Shown here: piece after piece, positions 26,232 through 35,475 of the stretch
How positions within the stretch are numbered: the stretch's first letter is position 1
Layout of the letters: each line of letters starts with the position of its first letter
Assembly (NCBI RefSeq): GCF_000428905.1
Contig: NZ_KE386817.1
Span: forward strand, 173,339 to 237,338
Reading direction: 5' to 3'
DNA from: Brumicola pallidula DSM 14239 = ACAM 615
GTDB taxonomy: Bacteria; Pseudomonadota; Gammaproteobacteria; Enterobacterales; Alteromonadaceae
Length of the DNA: 64,000 nucleotides
Position numbers and translations under genes: made by a program
The notes under the pieces: model-generated
What the model was told of the DNA's origin: nothing
Databases searched by the model: none
Seen by the model: only the letters and a program-made list of their open reading frames with translations

Positions 26232-26271
26232 GCTAATAACCTAATTTATGATTCATGCTAATAACCTAATT
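26221..26271. repeat. 25-bp exact tandem duplication across the msrAB start codon
   Basis: tatgattcatgctaataacc plus ctaatt (25 bp from 26222) is repeated directly from 26247. On the minus strand the upstream copy supplies ATGAATCATAAA, which opens a seven-codon frame (MNHKLGY, then TAG) ending one base before the real ATG. This might act as a leader peptide or simply be a recent slippage product. Confidence 0.85.
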
Positions 26272-26634
26272 TGCGAGATATGCGTCTCATTTGAGGAAAC
26301 ACGGGTCTGTTGGCCTGTTTCCCAGTCAGTCCGCAAACAACTACTTAATAGCTTAAACGAATGTACACCGTCTTAGGGATCAATCCCGATGCAGATCATT
26401 TTAGACTACACAGGGTCAATTGAATATGGTTAACAGGCCAAATTGAATTCGTCGAACAGTAAAGCATAGCTAAGATACTCCTTAGCTACTCACACAATAA
26501 AGAGACGAGCGCAGTATACTGTTAATTGAACGCGAACTCTTGCAACGAGGGCTTGGATTGTTGCATAGATCAGGTATGCCGTTTATTGTACTTATACACG
26601 CAGGTAAGACTTTAATAATATACAGAGTGAGATC
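26272..26634. other. Intergenic region between divergent msrAB and TspO-like genes
   Basis: 363 bp without a gene. GGAAACA at 26295-26301 and TGTTTCC at 26316-26322 form a weak inverted repeat. No convincing promoter pair was identified by eye. Confidence 0.35.
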
Positions 26635-27417
26635 ATGAACGATAGCCTACGTCAAATATCTAACTTAATCCTCGCGCCGCTGATGTGGATTTGCTCCAGC
26701 CTTGGTTTTGTTATTGAGGGAGCGAATAGCCCAGGCGATATGTCAGATCCCAACACGAATTTGTTAACACCGTTTGGCGCGGCGTTTTCAATATGGCTGC
26801 CGATATTTTTGCTCTGCATTGCTTACGGCCTTGTTCAAGCACGTCCGAGAAACCGCGAACGTGGCGTGTTTAGACGTCTCGGATGGTGGAGCGCAGCTGG
26901 TTTTGCGGGCGTTTGCCTGTGGGGAATTGTCAATGCTTTCGCACCAATGCAGCCCTTTAATTGGGCACTATTGAGCACCGCAATTATATTTATCCCGACC
27001 ATGTTACTGCTGGTCAAAGCCATGCTGATTGTAACCACAGAGAAGGGAAACCTTAAAGGATTTGAGAAAATCGTGACATGGTTGGGCCTTTCGTTAATCG
27101 CAGGCTGGTGCTCAATCGCCGTGTTCTTAAACTGGACCACTCAAACGGTGACATTAATGACAAACGCTGGGCTAGATACTCAACTCTCCCATACTATTAT
27201 CCTCGCGCTTGCGCTTATGTGGGGAGTATTTATCATCCTTAAAAGCGGTGGCAATCGGGCGTACGCCTTTCCCATTATTTGGGGCTTGGTGTTTATCGTT
27301 ATTAGGCGCCTCAATTCAGAACCAAGCTATACCGTCATCACACTCGGCGCCGCCATTGGCATCGTAGTTTTAATCGTCGCTTGTTTGGTGAAGCCAAAAA
27401 CCAAGCAAATTATTTAA
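26635..27417 (+). CDS. TspO/MBR-related multipass membrane protein
   Basis: A 260-residue protein with seven or so hydrophobic helices. TPFGAAFSIWLPIFLLCIAY and the Trp-rich segments (WGIVNAFAPMQPFNWALL, GWCSIAVFLNWTTQ) resemble the larger relatives of tryptophan-rich sensory protein TspO, in which FSIWxxIF is the best-kept motif. TspO proteins bind tetrapyrroles and respond to light or oxidative stress; that role is not shown here. The gene is single, with its own upstream region. Confidence 0.65.
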   Translation: MNDSLRQISNLILAPLMWICSSLGFVIEGANSPGDMSDPNTNLLTPFGAAFSIWLPIFLLCIAYGLVQARPRNRERGVFRRLGWWSAAGFAGVCLWGIVNAFAPMQPFNWALLSTAIIFIPTMLLLVKAMLIVTTEKGNLKGFEKIVTWLGLSLIAGWCSIAVFLNWTTQTVTLMTNAGLDTQLSHTIILALALMWGVFIILKSGGNRAYAFPIIWGLVFIVIRRLNSEPSYTVITLGAAIGIVVLIVACLVKPKTKQII

Positions 27418-27872
27418 GCCCAGCTCTGTGTTTTGACGACATCGCTGCAGCTGAGCTAAGCTAGTGAATTTAATACATGGAGCCAAGGTTATCTAAATAA
27501 AATTAAAGTTGTGTAGAGGTTATGTAGAGGTTATAAGGAGAAGATAATATAATAAGTGAATGGCGCAGAGCCCTTTGCCACCGAGCGTAAAGTCCTCAGC
27601 GGCTGATGCTGCTTGGTCCTTGTTAGGCATTTTTTGGTGCTTAAGACCAAAGAATTGAAGGATTTCCATACTCAATGGGAGAACGACCGCCGTTCGACGA
27701 ATTTATGTGCAGTGACTTATTAGTTCCGTTTAAAAAACCGACCGCTTCGACAACTGAGTACCTTTCAATCACCTGATTTTCTATTGTTTAATTTAGGCAT
27801 ACTAAAAAAGATTTAATTCAAGTATATTATGGATATAACGATAATAAATTCAGTAATAAGAATTAATAGTAG
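27418..27872. other. Intergenic region with an 11-bp duplicate
   Basis: 455 bp without a recognisable gene. tgtagaggtta is repeated exactly at 27512-27522 and 27523-27533. TATTATGGATATAACGATAAT just before 27850 could hold a -10 for the following gene, but no good -35 is seen. Confidence 0.35.
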
Positions 27873-29510
27873 ATGATAATGGACTTGGCTGTCATAACAA
27901 GAATACGTATCCTCATTATTGACAATGTGGTCAGCGCTAAAAAACATTTTACATCACCTTTAGAGCAAATTGGTTTTAGAGATATTCAATATGTCGAATC
28001 AACTAGTCGTGCCCTGCTGGCGATTGAGAAGCTGCCTTTTGACTTAATTATTTGTGCATATAGTATTCAAACTGAACATGACGGCCTGTATTTTTACGAG
28101 CAGTTATTGCAGTTAAAATTGTTAAATAGCAAAACTGGATTTATTTTTACTAGCACCACCACTAGCTTTGAAATTATTCAAAGCATTGTCGATTTACCTC
28201 CTGACGACTTTATTGCGAAACCAGTCGATACCCAAAAGCTTGAGAAACGCATTCACCGCGTATACAAAAAAAAGCAGCGAATGAGTGCGACTTGCGAATT
28301 TATCGGGCAACAAAAGTATAACTCAGCCCTCACTGAAGTTGACAAAGTTCTCTCATCTCAAAGTAATCGAGAACTTTTTCCAATCGCGCTCAAAACCAAA
28401 GGTGACGTATTATTGCTAAGCCAACGCTATACTGACGCAGGTGCCTTTTTTACATCAATGCTAAAAGTACAGGCACTTAGTTGGGCTGAAATTGGGTTTA
28501 TTAAGTGCCTCATTGCACTTGATCAAGATGATGAAGCTGAAAAGAAAATCATTAATTTGGCCTGTAAAAGAGAGACCAAAACAATAGCTTATGAGCTCTT
28601 AGCTGTATTACATGTTAAGCATAGTAAATTTAATGAGGCACTTGAAAGTACATTAATGGCTACCGAGAACTCACCCAAAAATTTTAAGCTTCAAAACACA
28701 GCTCGTTTGTTGGCTAAATTATCACATGATCACGAAACCGAGTTTGATATCACTAAACGCATGCTGACTTTTGCAAAAAATTCGGTAAAAGAATCACCCG
28801 AGTTATATAAGAATGCGGTTCGTGCGGGTATCGACTATGCAATGAGTGCTAAACCCAAACAACTGCACGATATTATGAATGCGACCAAGCAATTTTTAAC
28901 TCAGTTGAAAAAAAACTATGTCATCGAAGAACATGCTGAAGAAGTAAAAGTGATGCAGGCACGCATTTTGTATTTACAAAACGAAAGCGAAAAGGCGCTC
29001 GAAATTGTCGAACAATTTAGTAGAGATAATTCATTTATGTCAGATGAGGCCCTGATCGATAAAGCAAAAGCCTTGCACGAAATCGGATTAAAAGACGATG
29101 CTATTGCACTCTATAATGTGTTGGAGGCACGCGCTCAAAAGCGCATCAATTATATTGACGGTCAACTTTCCGATGTCTCGCTGCTGTCAACATTAATAAG
29201 CAAAGAGAAACTAGAAAAACAACGTATTCAATTGAATCCAACAGAGTTAAATAAGGAAGGAATACAGGCCTTTAATAACGGTAATTTTGCCAAAGCATTT
29301 GAAATATTTTCACAAGCTTCGGCATTAATGCCGAAAAATACCGCGATTGCATTAAATTTGTTGCATGTCATTTCAAAACTGCAAATGAACACCGCTATTT
29401 CAGAGTTGGGTTTACACGTTAGCCGCAATATAAATGTACTCGAACAGAAAAAACTTAGTTTTGAACAATCTCAAAAATACAAAAAACTGCGCAATCTATT
29501 AAACGTTTAA
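27873..29510 (+). CDS. Degenerate receiver domain with TPR repeats
   Basis: A 545-residue cytoplasmic protein. Residues about 12-130 have a response-regulator fold: RILIIDN at the start, then FDLIICAYSI where the phosphorylated Asp would be in the C-D-Y version of the family, and FIAKPVD with the conserved Lys. The acceptor Asp is replaced by Ala and one of the acidic-pocket residues by Asn, so it should not be phosphorylated in the standard way. Residues about 145-540 are helical TPR-type repeats (for example NKEGIQAFNNGNFAKAFEIF and YTDAGAFFTSML) for protein binding. Such REC-TPR proteins occur in Alteromonadales and Vibrio. Function is unknown; a scaffold role is inferred. Confidence 0.78.
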   Translation: MIMDLAVITRIRILIIDNVVSAKKHFTSPLEQIGFRDIQYVESTSRALLAIEKLPFDLIICAYSIQTEHDGLYFYEQLLQLKLLNSKTGFIFTSTTTSFEIIQSIVDLPPDDFIAKPVDTQKLEKRIHRVYKKKQRMSATCEFIGQQKYNSALTEVDKVLSSQSNRELFPIALKTKGDVLLLSQRYTDAGAFFTSMLKVQALSWAEIGFIKCLIALDQDDEAEKKIINLACKRETKTIAYELLAVLHVKHSKFNEALESTLMATENSPKNFKLQNTARLLAKLSHDHETEFDITKRMLTFAKNSVKESPELYKNAVRAGIDYAMSAKPKQLHDIMNATKQFLTQLKKNYVIEEHAEEVKVMQARILYLQNESEKALEIVEQFSRDNSFMSDEALIDKAKALHEIGLKDDAIALYNVLEARAQKRINYIDGQLSDVSLLSTLISKEKLEKQRIQLNPTELNKEGIQAFNNGNFAKAFEIFSQASALMPKNTAIALNLLHVISKLQMNTAISELGLHVSRNINVLEQKKLSFEQSQKYKKLRNLLNV

Positions 29511-29577
29511 CGGATATTTCGCGTACTATCTTGAGAATAGAATATCGACTCATTATCAAAGGTGGTACAACAAAACC

Positions 29578-31371
29578 ATGCGACAATCCCGCTACAATGA
29601 TCCAGAAGACGCTTCAATAAACTGGCGCGTACTAACAAAACTATTACCTTATCTTACTGAATTTAAAACCCGTGTATGGCTTGCCATCAGCTGTTTAGTG
29701 GCTGCCAAATTAGCCAGTGTAGCACTCCCTTTTATATTAAAAGATACGGTAGATAACCTTAATTTAAACACCACAAAAGAAGTAATAATGGCGGCCACAA
29801 TAGGTCTTATTATTGCTTACGGTGTCTTGCGACTCGCTAACGTATTGTTCGGTGAAATAAGAGATACTTTATTTGGTCGTGTTACCGAGCGCGCAATGCG
29901 TCGACTGGGCCTAACCGTATTTAATCATCTACATAAACTGGACCTCGACTTTCATCTTTCTCGTCAAACCGGCGGTTTATCTCGTGATATAGAGCGCGGC
30001 ACATCGGGCGTCAGCTTTTTAATGCGCTTTTTGATTTTTAATATAGGCCCTACTCTGCTTGAAATTGGCATGGTAGTTGGGCTCTTGTTTTATAATTACG
30101 GTGCCAGTTTTGCTTTGGTCATTTTTGTTTCTGTTGTGCTTTATGTGTTTTTTTCTTTGAAAGCGACCGATTGGCGTACAAAATATGTGAAAGAAGTAAA
30201 TCAAGCTGATAACAATACGACATCACGTGCCATCGATAGTCTGCTCAACTTCGAAACAGTCAAATACTTCAATAATGAAAAATTTGAAGCAAACCGGTAT
30301 GACGTTGACCTTGAAAAATGGGAAAATGCACGTCGAAAAAATCGCTTATCCTTATTTGCATTAAATGGAGGTCAAGCGTTCATTATTGCTGGTGCGATGA
30401 CCTCGATGATGGCTTTAGCTGCGATTAATGTGGCAAACGGCAACATGACCATTGGTGACTTTGTATTGGTGAATGCGTTTACCATGCAGATATTTATGCC
30501 ATTGAACTTTTTAGGCTTTGTGTATCGTGAAATTAGAGGCTCATTAACTAATATCGAAAACCTATTTGCCTTGCTAGAACAACAGCCTGCTATTGTTGAT
30601 AAGGCGGATGCAAAAGAGTTACATGTGACTAAGGGTGAAATTGTCTTTGAGAACGTTGGGTTTGCTTATCATAAAGATCGTCAGATACTCGAAAATGTTA
30701 ATTTTGTAGTCAAAGCAGGGACCAAAGTTGCCGTGGTTGGCGAGAGTGGAGCGGGTAAATCAACCCTAGTAAAATTGTTATTTCGATTTTACGACCCCAC
30801 CGCGGGAAGTATAAAAATTGATGGCCAAGACATCGCGCAATATACCCAGGATTCGGTGAGACAACATATTGGGATCGTGCCACAAGATACCGTTTTATTT
30901 AACGACACACTGTACGAAAACATTCGCTATGGACGTCCTGATGCCTCTGAAGAAGAAATTCAAGAAGCAATAAAATTAGCCCACTTAGATGCATTCGTAA
31001 ACCTTCTTCCAGACAAAGGCGACACCCAAGTGGGTGAGCGTGGTCTAAAGCTCAGCGGTGGCGAAAAACAACGCGTGTCGATTGCTCGAACAATATTAAA
31101 ACGCCCTCCTATCATGGTGTTCGATGAGGCAACATCGTCACTTGACTCACAATCGGAGCAAGCAATACTGTCGGCCTTGCGAGAAATAGCCAAAGGCTAC
31201 ACGAGCTTTATGATTGCACATCGACTTTCAACTATTGTTGATGCTGATATTATTATTGTTATGGACAAGGGACAAATTGCAGAACAGGGTTCACATAGCG
31301 ACTTGCTTAATCTAAATGGAATATATACGAACTTGTGGCAAGCACAACAAAAAAACACTAACACTGGGTGA
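29578..31371 (+). CDS. ABC exporter of the Atm1/ABCB7 type
   Basis: A 597-residue half-transporter with six helices (about 20-310) and a nucleotide-binding domain (about 345-590): Walker A VGESGAGKST, signature LKLSGGEKQRVSIAR, Walker B IMVFDEATSSLD, switch His in IAHRLST. The N-terminal NWRVLTKLLPYL, the RGTSGVSFLMRFLIFNIGPT stretch and AIDSLLNFETVKYFNNE are hallmarks of the Atm1 family, which exports glutathione-linked sulfur or metal compounds for Fe-S maturation and metal detoxification. It works as a homodimer in the inner membrane. A glutathione persulfide cargo would be thematically related to the sulfur fusion at 2451-4748, but that link is speculation. Confidence 0.9.
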   Translation: MRQSRYNDPEDASINWRVLTKLLPYLTEFKTRVWLAISCLVAAKLASVALPFILKDTVDNLNLNTTKEVIMAATIGLIIAYGVLRLANVLFGEIRDTLFGRVTERAMRRLGLTVFNHLHKLDLDFHLSRQTGGLSRDIERGTSGVSFLMRFLIFNIGPTLLEIGMVVGLLFYNYGASFALVIFVSVVLYVFFSLKATDWRTKYVKEVNQADNNTTSRAIDSLLNFETVKYFNNEKFEANRYDVDLEKWENARRKNRLSLFALNGGQAFIIAGAMTSMMALAAINVANGNMTIGDFVLVNAFTMQIFMPLNFLGFVYREIRGSLTNIENLFALLEQQPAIVDKADAKELHVTKGEIVFENVGFAYHKDRQILENVNFVVKAGTKVAVVGESGAGKSTLVKLLFRFYDPTAGSIKIDGQDIAQYTQDSVRQHIGIVPQDTVLFNDTLYENIRYGRPDASEEEIQEAIKLAHLDAFVNLLPDKGDTQVGERGLKLSGGEKQRVSIARTILKRPPIMVFDEATSSLDSQSEQAILSALREIAKGYTSFMIAHRLSTIVDADIIIVMDKGQIAEQGSHSDLLNLNGIYTNLWQAQQKNTNTG

Positions 31372-31398
31372 TATGCCTAGTGACACTGCGGGCATTAT

Positions 31399-31510
31399 TG
31401 ATTTGCGTACTATTATTTACTTACTATTATTTACGTACTGTTATTTACGTACTGTTATTTACGTACTGTTATTTACGTACTGTTGTTTACGTACTGTTAT
31501 TTACGTACTA
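31399..31510. repeat. 14-bp tandem array, eight units
   Basis: Unit ttatttacgtactg, repeated in register from 31399 to 31510; units 3 to 6 are identical, the others differ by one to four bases, and a degenerate ninth follows. Each unit contains the palindrome TACGTA. It lies 27 bp after the Atm1-type gene and 61 bp before the next gene. Open frames through it are repeat artefacts because 14 is not a multiple of three. Confidence 0.95.
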
Positions 31511-31571
31511 TTTTTTAAGTCCTATAGCTGCAAGCATTTTTAACCGTGAATATAGATAAGAAGAGTTGAAT

Positions 31572-31883
31572 ATGAACATCGATTTCGGCAGTCAGTCGCA
31601 GGAAGCCTTGTTAACATTGGTTAATACCGTTATGCCTTTTGGTAAATATGCTGGCACCAAACTACTCAACTTACCGGAGCCATACTTAGTCTGGTTTCAT
31701 AAGCAAGGTTTTCCCAGTGGCCAACTAGGAGAGCAATTAGCGTCAATGTATGAAATCAAACTGAATGGCTTGGAGCCTCTGCTTACGCCTTTACTTTACG
31801 AAAATAGAAATGCCGGACGAGCAGCATTTTCAAACTCTGAAGATATAGAAACAATAAAAACCCGTGATAAAAATCGATATTAA
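31572..31883 (+). CDS. DUF3820 family small protein
   Basis: A protein of about 103 residues. TVMPFGKYAGTKLLNLPEPYLVWF is the DUF3820 core (MPFGKYxGxxLxxLPxxYLxW), followed by FPSGQLGEQLASMYEI. Proteins of this family are short and cytoplasmic; some carry the loose name quorum-sensing-regulated virulence factor, but the function is unknown. ATG 31572 is preferred to TTG 31566; an AAGAAGAG stretch lies about ten bases upstream. The next gene starts immediately after its stop, so the two are probably one unit. Confidence 0.8.
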   Translation: MNIDFGSQSQEALLTLVNTVMPFGKYAGTKLLNLPEPYLVWFHKQGFPSGQLGEQLASMYEIKLNGLEPLLTPLLYENRNAGRAAFSNSEDIETIKTRDKNRY

Positions 31884-31884
31884 T

Positions 31885-32256
31885 ATGCGCTTATTTAATT
31901 CTGAACGTCGCGCGCAATCGAAGCGCAAACCCCAGTATGAAAAAGTACAAGTAAAAAACGTAGGCATAGACCATCAAATTCTCAATTTGCACAGAGCAAT
32001 GGTGGAAAAATGCTTTGCAAATCCTGATTTATTTTCTGATATTCAAGCCCGAATAGAAATGCGCTATACAGCAAAACAGATGAGCTATGGGACTTATTTA
32101 ACTTGGTTATCTATTCTTGAATTAAAGGATAAACCAGAGCAGTTAACAGCGGCACTTTTGGAGAAATCAGTGAAAATGCGCAATCTGCGTCGAGCAACGG
32201 TGTTCACTCAAGTACTAACAGAAGAAGAGCGCGTTGTGGTGATTCAGGGCGACTGA
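31885..32256 (+). CDS. Conserved-looking hypothetical protein
   Basis: A 123-residue, basic, soluble protein beginning MRLFNSERRAQSKRKPQYEK. It is mostly helical with several Trp/Tyr positions (MSYGTYLTWLSILELKD) and a short VKMRNLRRATVFTQVLTEEER end. I do not recognise the family. It follows the DUF3820 gene by one base; a GTG at 31864 would overlap it and add seven residues. Codon use is like its neighbours, which argues for a real gene. An RNA- or DNA-binding role is possible from the basic N-terminus, but nothing more can be said. Confidence 0.6.
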   Translation: MRLFNSERRAQSKRKPQYEKVQVKNVGIDHQILNLHRAMVEKCFANPDLFSDIQARIEMRYTAKQMSYGTYLTWLSILELKDKPEQLTAALLEKSVKMRNLRRATVFTQVLTEEERVVVIQGD

Positions 32257-32360
32257 ATACATCAGGTACATCTAGTTGATGAGTAATATTGATGCAAGTA
32301 TTACTAACTAATAATAGTATCTATAGGACCCATCGACGCCCACCTATAGGTGACTATGAC

Positions 32361-32696
32361 TCATATGTTTATTTCGCTACTGCCCGCTTGACTTATTTCT
32401 TGCTCCAACATCGTTCGAAACTCTTCATTATAAGAGGCAAACAGGATACCAATACCCTCTTTACTGGCATGCATCACCATGCCTTTTTGTAATGCACAAG
32501 CCTTATCTTCATTTTTACTGGTAAAAGAAATTCCAACAAAATCATCAGTGACTAATTCAGGCTCGGGTAATTCTATAAAGACACCAAAAGGATTGATATT
32601 TCGTGTACAGGCGCGGCCCAGATTTTTACCTTTAAACTGCAATTGGACTTCCAGAGCTAAGCTTGTGCGGTTGTTGGTACGATGATAAAGCGACAT
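32361..32696 (-). CDS. PilZ-domain protein
   Basis: A 111-residue single-domain protein. RTNNR near residue 6 fits the RxxxR c-di-GMP motif, and NINPFGVFIELPEPE fits the second (D/N)xSxxG region with Asn-Pro-Phe in place of the usual Ser. The remaining strands (DFVGISFTSKNED, KEGIGILFASYNEE) match the PilZ barrel. It should bind c-di-GMP and relay it to a partner. Two GGDEF proteins in this window (54222-55337, 56073-58685) could supply the signal, although any pairing is inference. The substitution in the second motif may lower affinity. Confidence 0.78.
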   Translation of the reverse strand: MSLYHRTNNRTSLALEVQLQFKGKNLGRACTRNINPFGVFIELPEPELVTDDFVGISFTSKNEDKACALQKGMVMHASKEGIGILFASYNEEFRTMLEQEISQAGSSEINI

Positions 32697-32830
32697 TTCA
32701 ACTCCTAATAATCAATTTAGCTAGCATCGATTTTGACTTTAAAATCGATGCTACCCTGTTCTAACGAAAGTCAGTATATGCATATCTCTTTGGCTGAAGT
32801 TGATTTGAATCAACTCGGCGTATATGAGTG

Positions 32831-32872
32831 TCTATTGTGAAGTGTCTATCGTGAAGTATCTATTGTGAAGTA
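32831..32872. repeat. 14-bp tandem array, three units
   Basis: Units tctattgtgaagtg, tctatcgtgaagta and tctattgtgaagta lie head to tail, ending nine bases from the stop of the CHRD gene. Same period as the 31399 and 35360 arrays but unrelated in sequence. Confidence 0.9.
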
Positions 32873-32880
32873 ACACTTAT

Positions 32881-33687
32881 TCACTCAATCTGCCCACGTA
32901 TTTCACCCGATGGATTAGCTGGCGTATGCACATTAACGTAATGACCACCTGAAGCTAAGACGCCAAATATTTCTGCGTTCAACGTCGTACCCTCAGGTAC
33001 AGACCAAACATTAACATCATCGATTGATTGCTCAAGAGCAACTAAAACTGGCCCGTTTTCGCCAATTCGACCTGTGTGAATGTGCGCCATACTGGCGTCT
33101 TCAACACCCGTTGTGTTTACTTTGAGCGTTAACGCTTGCGTTGTTTTGTTATAGCTTGCATAGCCGTCTGCATTTGCTGACGTTGCAACAACAGGAACTT
33201 GTTGAGAGCCGGTTAGTGAAAAGCCGATAACCACTGCGTCAGACGGCAATATTTGCCCACGTATCGCTCCACCAGGAAACTCGATCGTAGCGATATTGAT
33301 GTACATTAAACCGTTAAGTAAGGCACTTATTTGCTGCGGACTAACCACATTAGATAGCTCAAGCATATCAGTGTCGTTATTTTCGAAGGTAAACAATGAT
33401 GCGCTATTTTCTCCTATCGCAGCGATATGTAAAGTGGCCGTTGTAAGCATATTTACAGAACTTACATCTAGCATTATTTTTATTAAATTACCGTCAGAAT
33501 CATATTCGACAGACGCCGTTGCAGTATCGGCACTGCCCGTTTGTGGAACTTGTTGTCCAGCGTTAAGCGTAGGGTTAAAACTGCCGCTAGGGCTAAATAT
33601 TTCTGCAGGTTCAATGAGGTCAGCATCATTCCTGCCGCAAGCAGCAAGGACAAATACAACAGATAGGATCAATAAATGTTTTAGCAT
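32881..33687 (-). CDS. Lipoprotein with two CHRD domains
   Basis: A 268-residue protein starting MLKHLLILSVVFVLAACG, a lipoprotein signal with lipobox LAAC. Two CHRD (chordin-type) domains follow: the first ends GGAIRGQILPSD, the second contains AHIHTGRIGENGPVLVAL and ends GGHYVNVHTPANPSGEIRGQIE. CHRD domains are Gly/His-rich beta folds of unknown biochemical role, found in surface proteins. A TTG or ATG further upstream would add ten residues before the signal and is unlikely. It is probably attached to the outer membrane. Confidence 0.85.
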   Translation of the reverse strand: MLKHLLILSVVFVLAACGRNDADLIEPAEIFSPSGSFNPTLNAGQQVPQTGSADTATASVEYDSDGNLIKIMLDVSSVNMLTTATLHIAAIGENSASLFTFENNDTDMLELSNVVSPQQISALLNGLMYINIATIEFPGGAIRGQILPSDAVVIGFSLTGSQQVPVVATSANADGYASYNKTTQALTLKVNTTGVEDASMAHIHTGRIGENGPVLVALEQSIDDVNVWSVPEGTTLNAEIFGVLASGGHYVNVHTPANPSGEIRGQIE

Positions 33688-33851
33688 GGTAGGTTCTTTT
33701 AATTTTATGATACCCAATTAGACTGGTGCAAATAATAAACAGTTCGCTTACAAAAATTAAATTTTTGTCATGTTTGTATGCTGCTTTGATAAAAGCAGTT
33801 AACGGCGTCACCGGACTTCAAGGATTGGAGGGAAATATAGATATTGTAATG

Positions 33852-33883
33852 AAAAAATCAATGAGTTATACCACTCATTGATT
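33852..33883 (-). terminator. Intrinsic terminator after the DAHP synthase gene
   Basis: On the minus strand, AATCAATGAGT pairs exactly with ACTCATTGATT across a six-base loop and is followed by a run of T's (the plus-strand A's at 33852-33857). A second, smaller GC hairpin at 33892-33907 lies just before it, 12 bases after the stop codon. Confidence 0.8.
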
Positions 33884-33918
33884 CATTTCAAGGCTCGCTG
33901 CCGAGCCCTATTAATTGA

Positions 33919-35268
33919 CTACACTTTTGCGCTCTTTAAATGATCAGCGACTAAAAAAGCCATTTCTAACACTTGATCGGCATTTAAACGCGGGTCACAC
34001 TGAGTTTGATATGCCTGGGATAAGTCAGCATCACTTATTTTATATGCACCACCTGTGCACTCAGTTACATGTTGACCCGTCATTTCTAAGTGGATACCAC
34101 CGGCATGCGTTCCTTCTGCTTTGTGGGCATCAAAAAACTGAATGATTTCAGTCAAAATAGCATCAAAATTACGCGTTTTATAACCGCTTTTAGAGGTGAT
34201 GGTGTTTCCATGCATTGGATCTGAGCTCCAAACTACATTACGACCTTCAGCTTTGACTCGGCGAAGTAATCGCGGTAGCTTTTCACCTAGATTATTTGCT
34301 CCCATACGGGTGATTAAGGTTAATCTCCCAGGCGTATTGTTTGGGTTTAAGGCATCAATTAAACGGATCAATTCATCTTCTTGCATGCTTGGGCCAATTT
34401 TCACACCTATAGGGTTGTTGATACCACTGAAAAATTCAACATGCGCATGATCTAATTGACGTGTGCGCTCACCAATCCACAACATATGTGCAGAACAGTT
34501 GTAAGGTTTGCCGGTTAAGGTATCAATGCGCGTTAATGCTTGCTCATAATTCAATAGTAAGGCTTCATGCGAGGTAAACAACGACGTTTCATGCAATGAA
34601 CTGTTGTTTTGTGCATTTATGCCAATCACATCCATGAACGACAATGTATCTTGAATACGATCAGACATATCTTGATAACGTTCTCTTAATGGATTATTTT
34701 CTAGAAACGCCATATTCCAGCGATTAACTTGGTGTAAGTCGGCCAAACCACCTTGCGCGAATGCTCGCAATAGATTCAGTGTAGCCGCGCTTTTATTATA
34801 AGCTTCGATTAAACGTTGAGGATCCGGTTGCCTAGAAGCCTCTGTAAAATCAAAGCCGTTAATAATGTCACCGCGATAAGTTGGCAAGGTAACGCCGCTG
34901 ATTGTTTCAGTGTCAGATGAGCGAGGTTTAGCATATTGCCCCGCCATACGAGCTACTTTTGTCACCTGACAACGACCCGCAAAAGTCAATACAATCGCCA
35001 TCTGCAAAATAACTTTGAACGTATCTCTAATTTTAGGCGCATTAAATTCATCAAATGATTCGGCACAATCACCGCCTTGCAATAAAAACCCTTTACCTTC
35101 ACATACATCGCCAAGTTGCTTATAAAGTTGACGTGTTTCCTCAGCAAATACCAATGGCGGATAACCGGCTAGTTTAGCTTCTACTTCTTTAAGTGCTTGT
35201 TGGTTTTGATATGTGGGTTGTTGAAGTATCGGCTTTGATCTCCAACTATCGGGTTTCCATTGACTCAC
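33919..35268 (-). CDS. 3-deoxy-7-phosphoheptulonate synthase, class II
   Basis: A 449-residue type II DAHP synthase, which condenses phosphoenolpyruvate and erythrose 4-phosphate as the first step of the shikimate pathway. Family hallmarks are present along the whole length: [87 protein letters not shown] and [17 protein letters not shown]. Length is normal for the class. It is unrelated in sequence to the E. coli AroF/G/H type I enzymes. A 14-bp repeat array sits in its upstream region and a strong terminator follows, so it is a single-gene unit. Confidence 0.95.
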   Translation of the reverse strand: MSQWKPDSWRSKPILQQPTYQNQQALKEVEAKLAGYPPLVFAEETRQLYKQLGDVCEGKGFLLQGGDCAESFDEFNAPKIRDTFKVILQMAIVLTFAGRCQVTKVARMAGQYAKPRSSDTETISGVTLPTYRGDIINGFDFTEASRQPDPQRLIEAYNKSAATLNLLRAFAQGGLADLHQVNRWNMAFLENNPLRERYQDMSDRIQDTLSFMDVIGINAQNNSSLHETSLFTSHEALLLNYEQALTRIDTLTGKPYNCSAHMLWIGERTRQLDHAHVEFFSGINNPIGVKIGPSMQEDELIRLIDALNPNNTPGRLTLITRMGANNLGEKLPRLLRRVKAEGRNVVWSSDPMHGNTITSKSGYKTRNFDAILTEIIQFFDAHKAEGTHAGGIHLEMTGQHVTECTGGAYKISDADLSQAYQTQCDPRLNADQVLEMAFLVADHLKSAKV

Positions 35269-35359
35269 TGTGTTTCCTTTTACTCTGTTATGTATTGTTC
35301 GTATTAATAAATAATATATTTTATGTTTGTGTGCGTGCCTGTTTTAATCTCTGTTTATC

Positions 35360-35415
35360 ATAAGCTGTTTATCAGAAGCTGTTTACCAGAAGCTGTTTAC
35401 CAGAAGCTGTTTGGG
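35360..35415. repeat. 14-bp tandem array, four units
   Basis: Units taagctgtttatc, agaagctgtttacc (twice, identical) and agaagctgtttggg run from 35360 to 35415, about 90 bp upstream of the DAHP synthase start and 60 bp past the end of the btuD-like gene. Within the leader of a biosynthetic gene, copy number could influence expression. Confidence 0.9.
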
Positions 35416-35475
35416 TTCTGACTAACAATCGATTAGCTCAAGCACAACAGGACTTCAAGCATATCATAAGGGGGG

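Noticed and set aside
31399-31510. CRISPR array
   Set aside because: Units are directly adjacent with no spacers, far shorter than CRISPR repeats, and no cas gene is in the window. The same applies to the other arrays.
31316-31559. Two overlapping frames encoding Tyr/Leu/Val-rich repeats
   Set aside because: They run through the 14-bp array; unit length is not a multiple of three, so all three frames give similar periodic peptides. No ribosome site.
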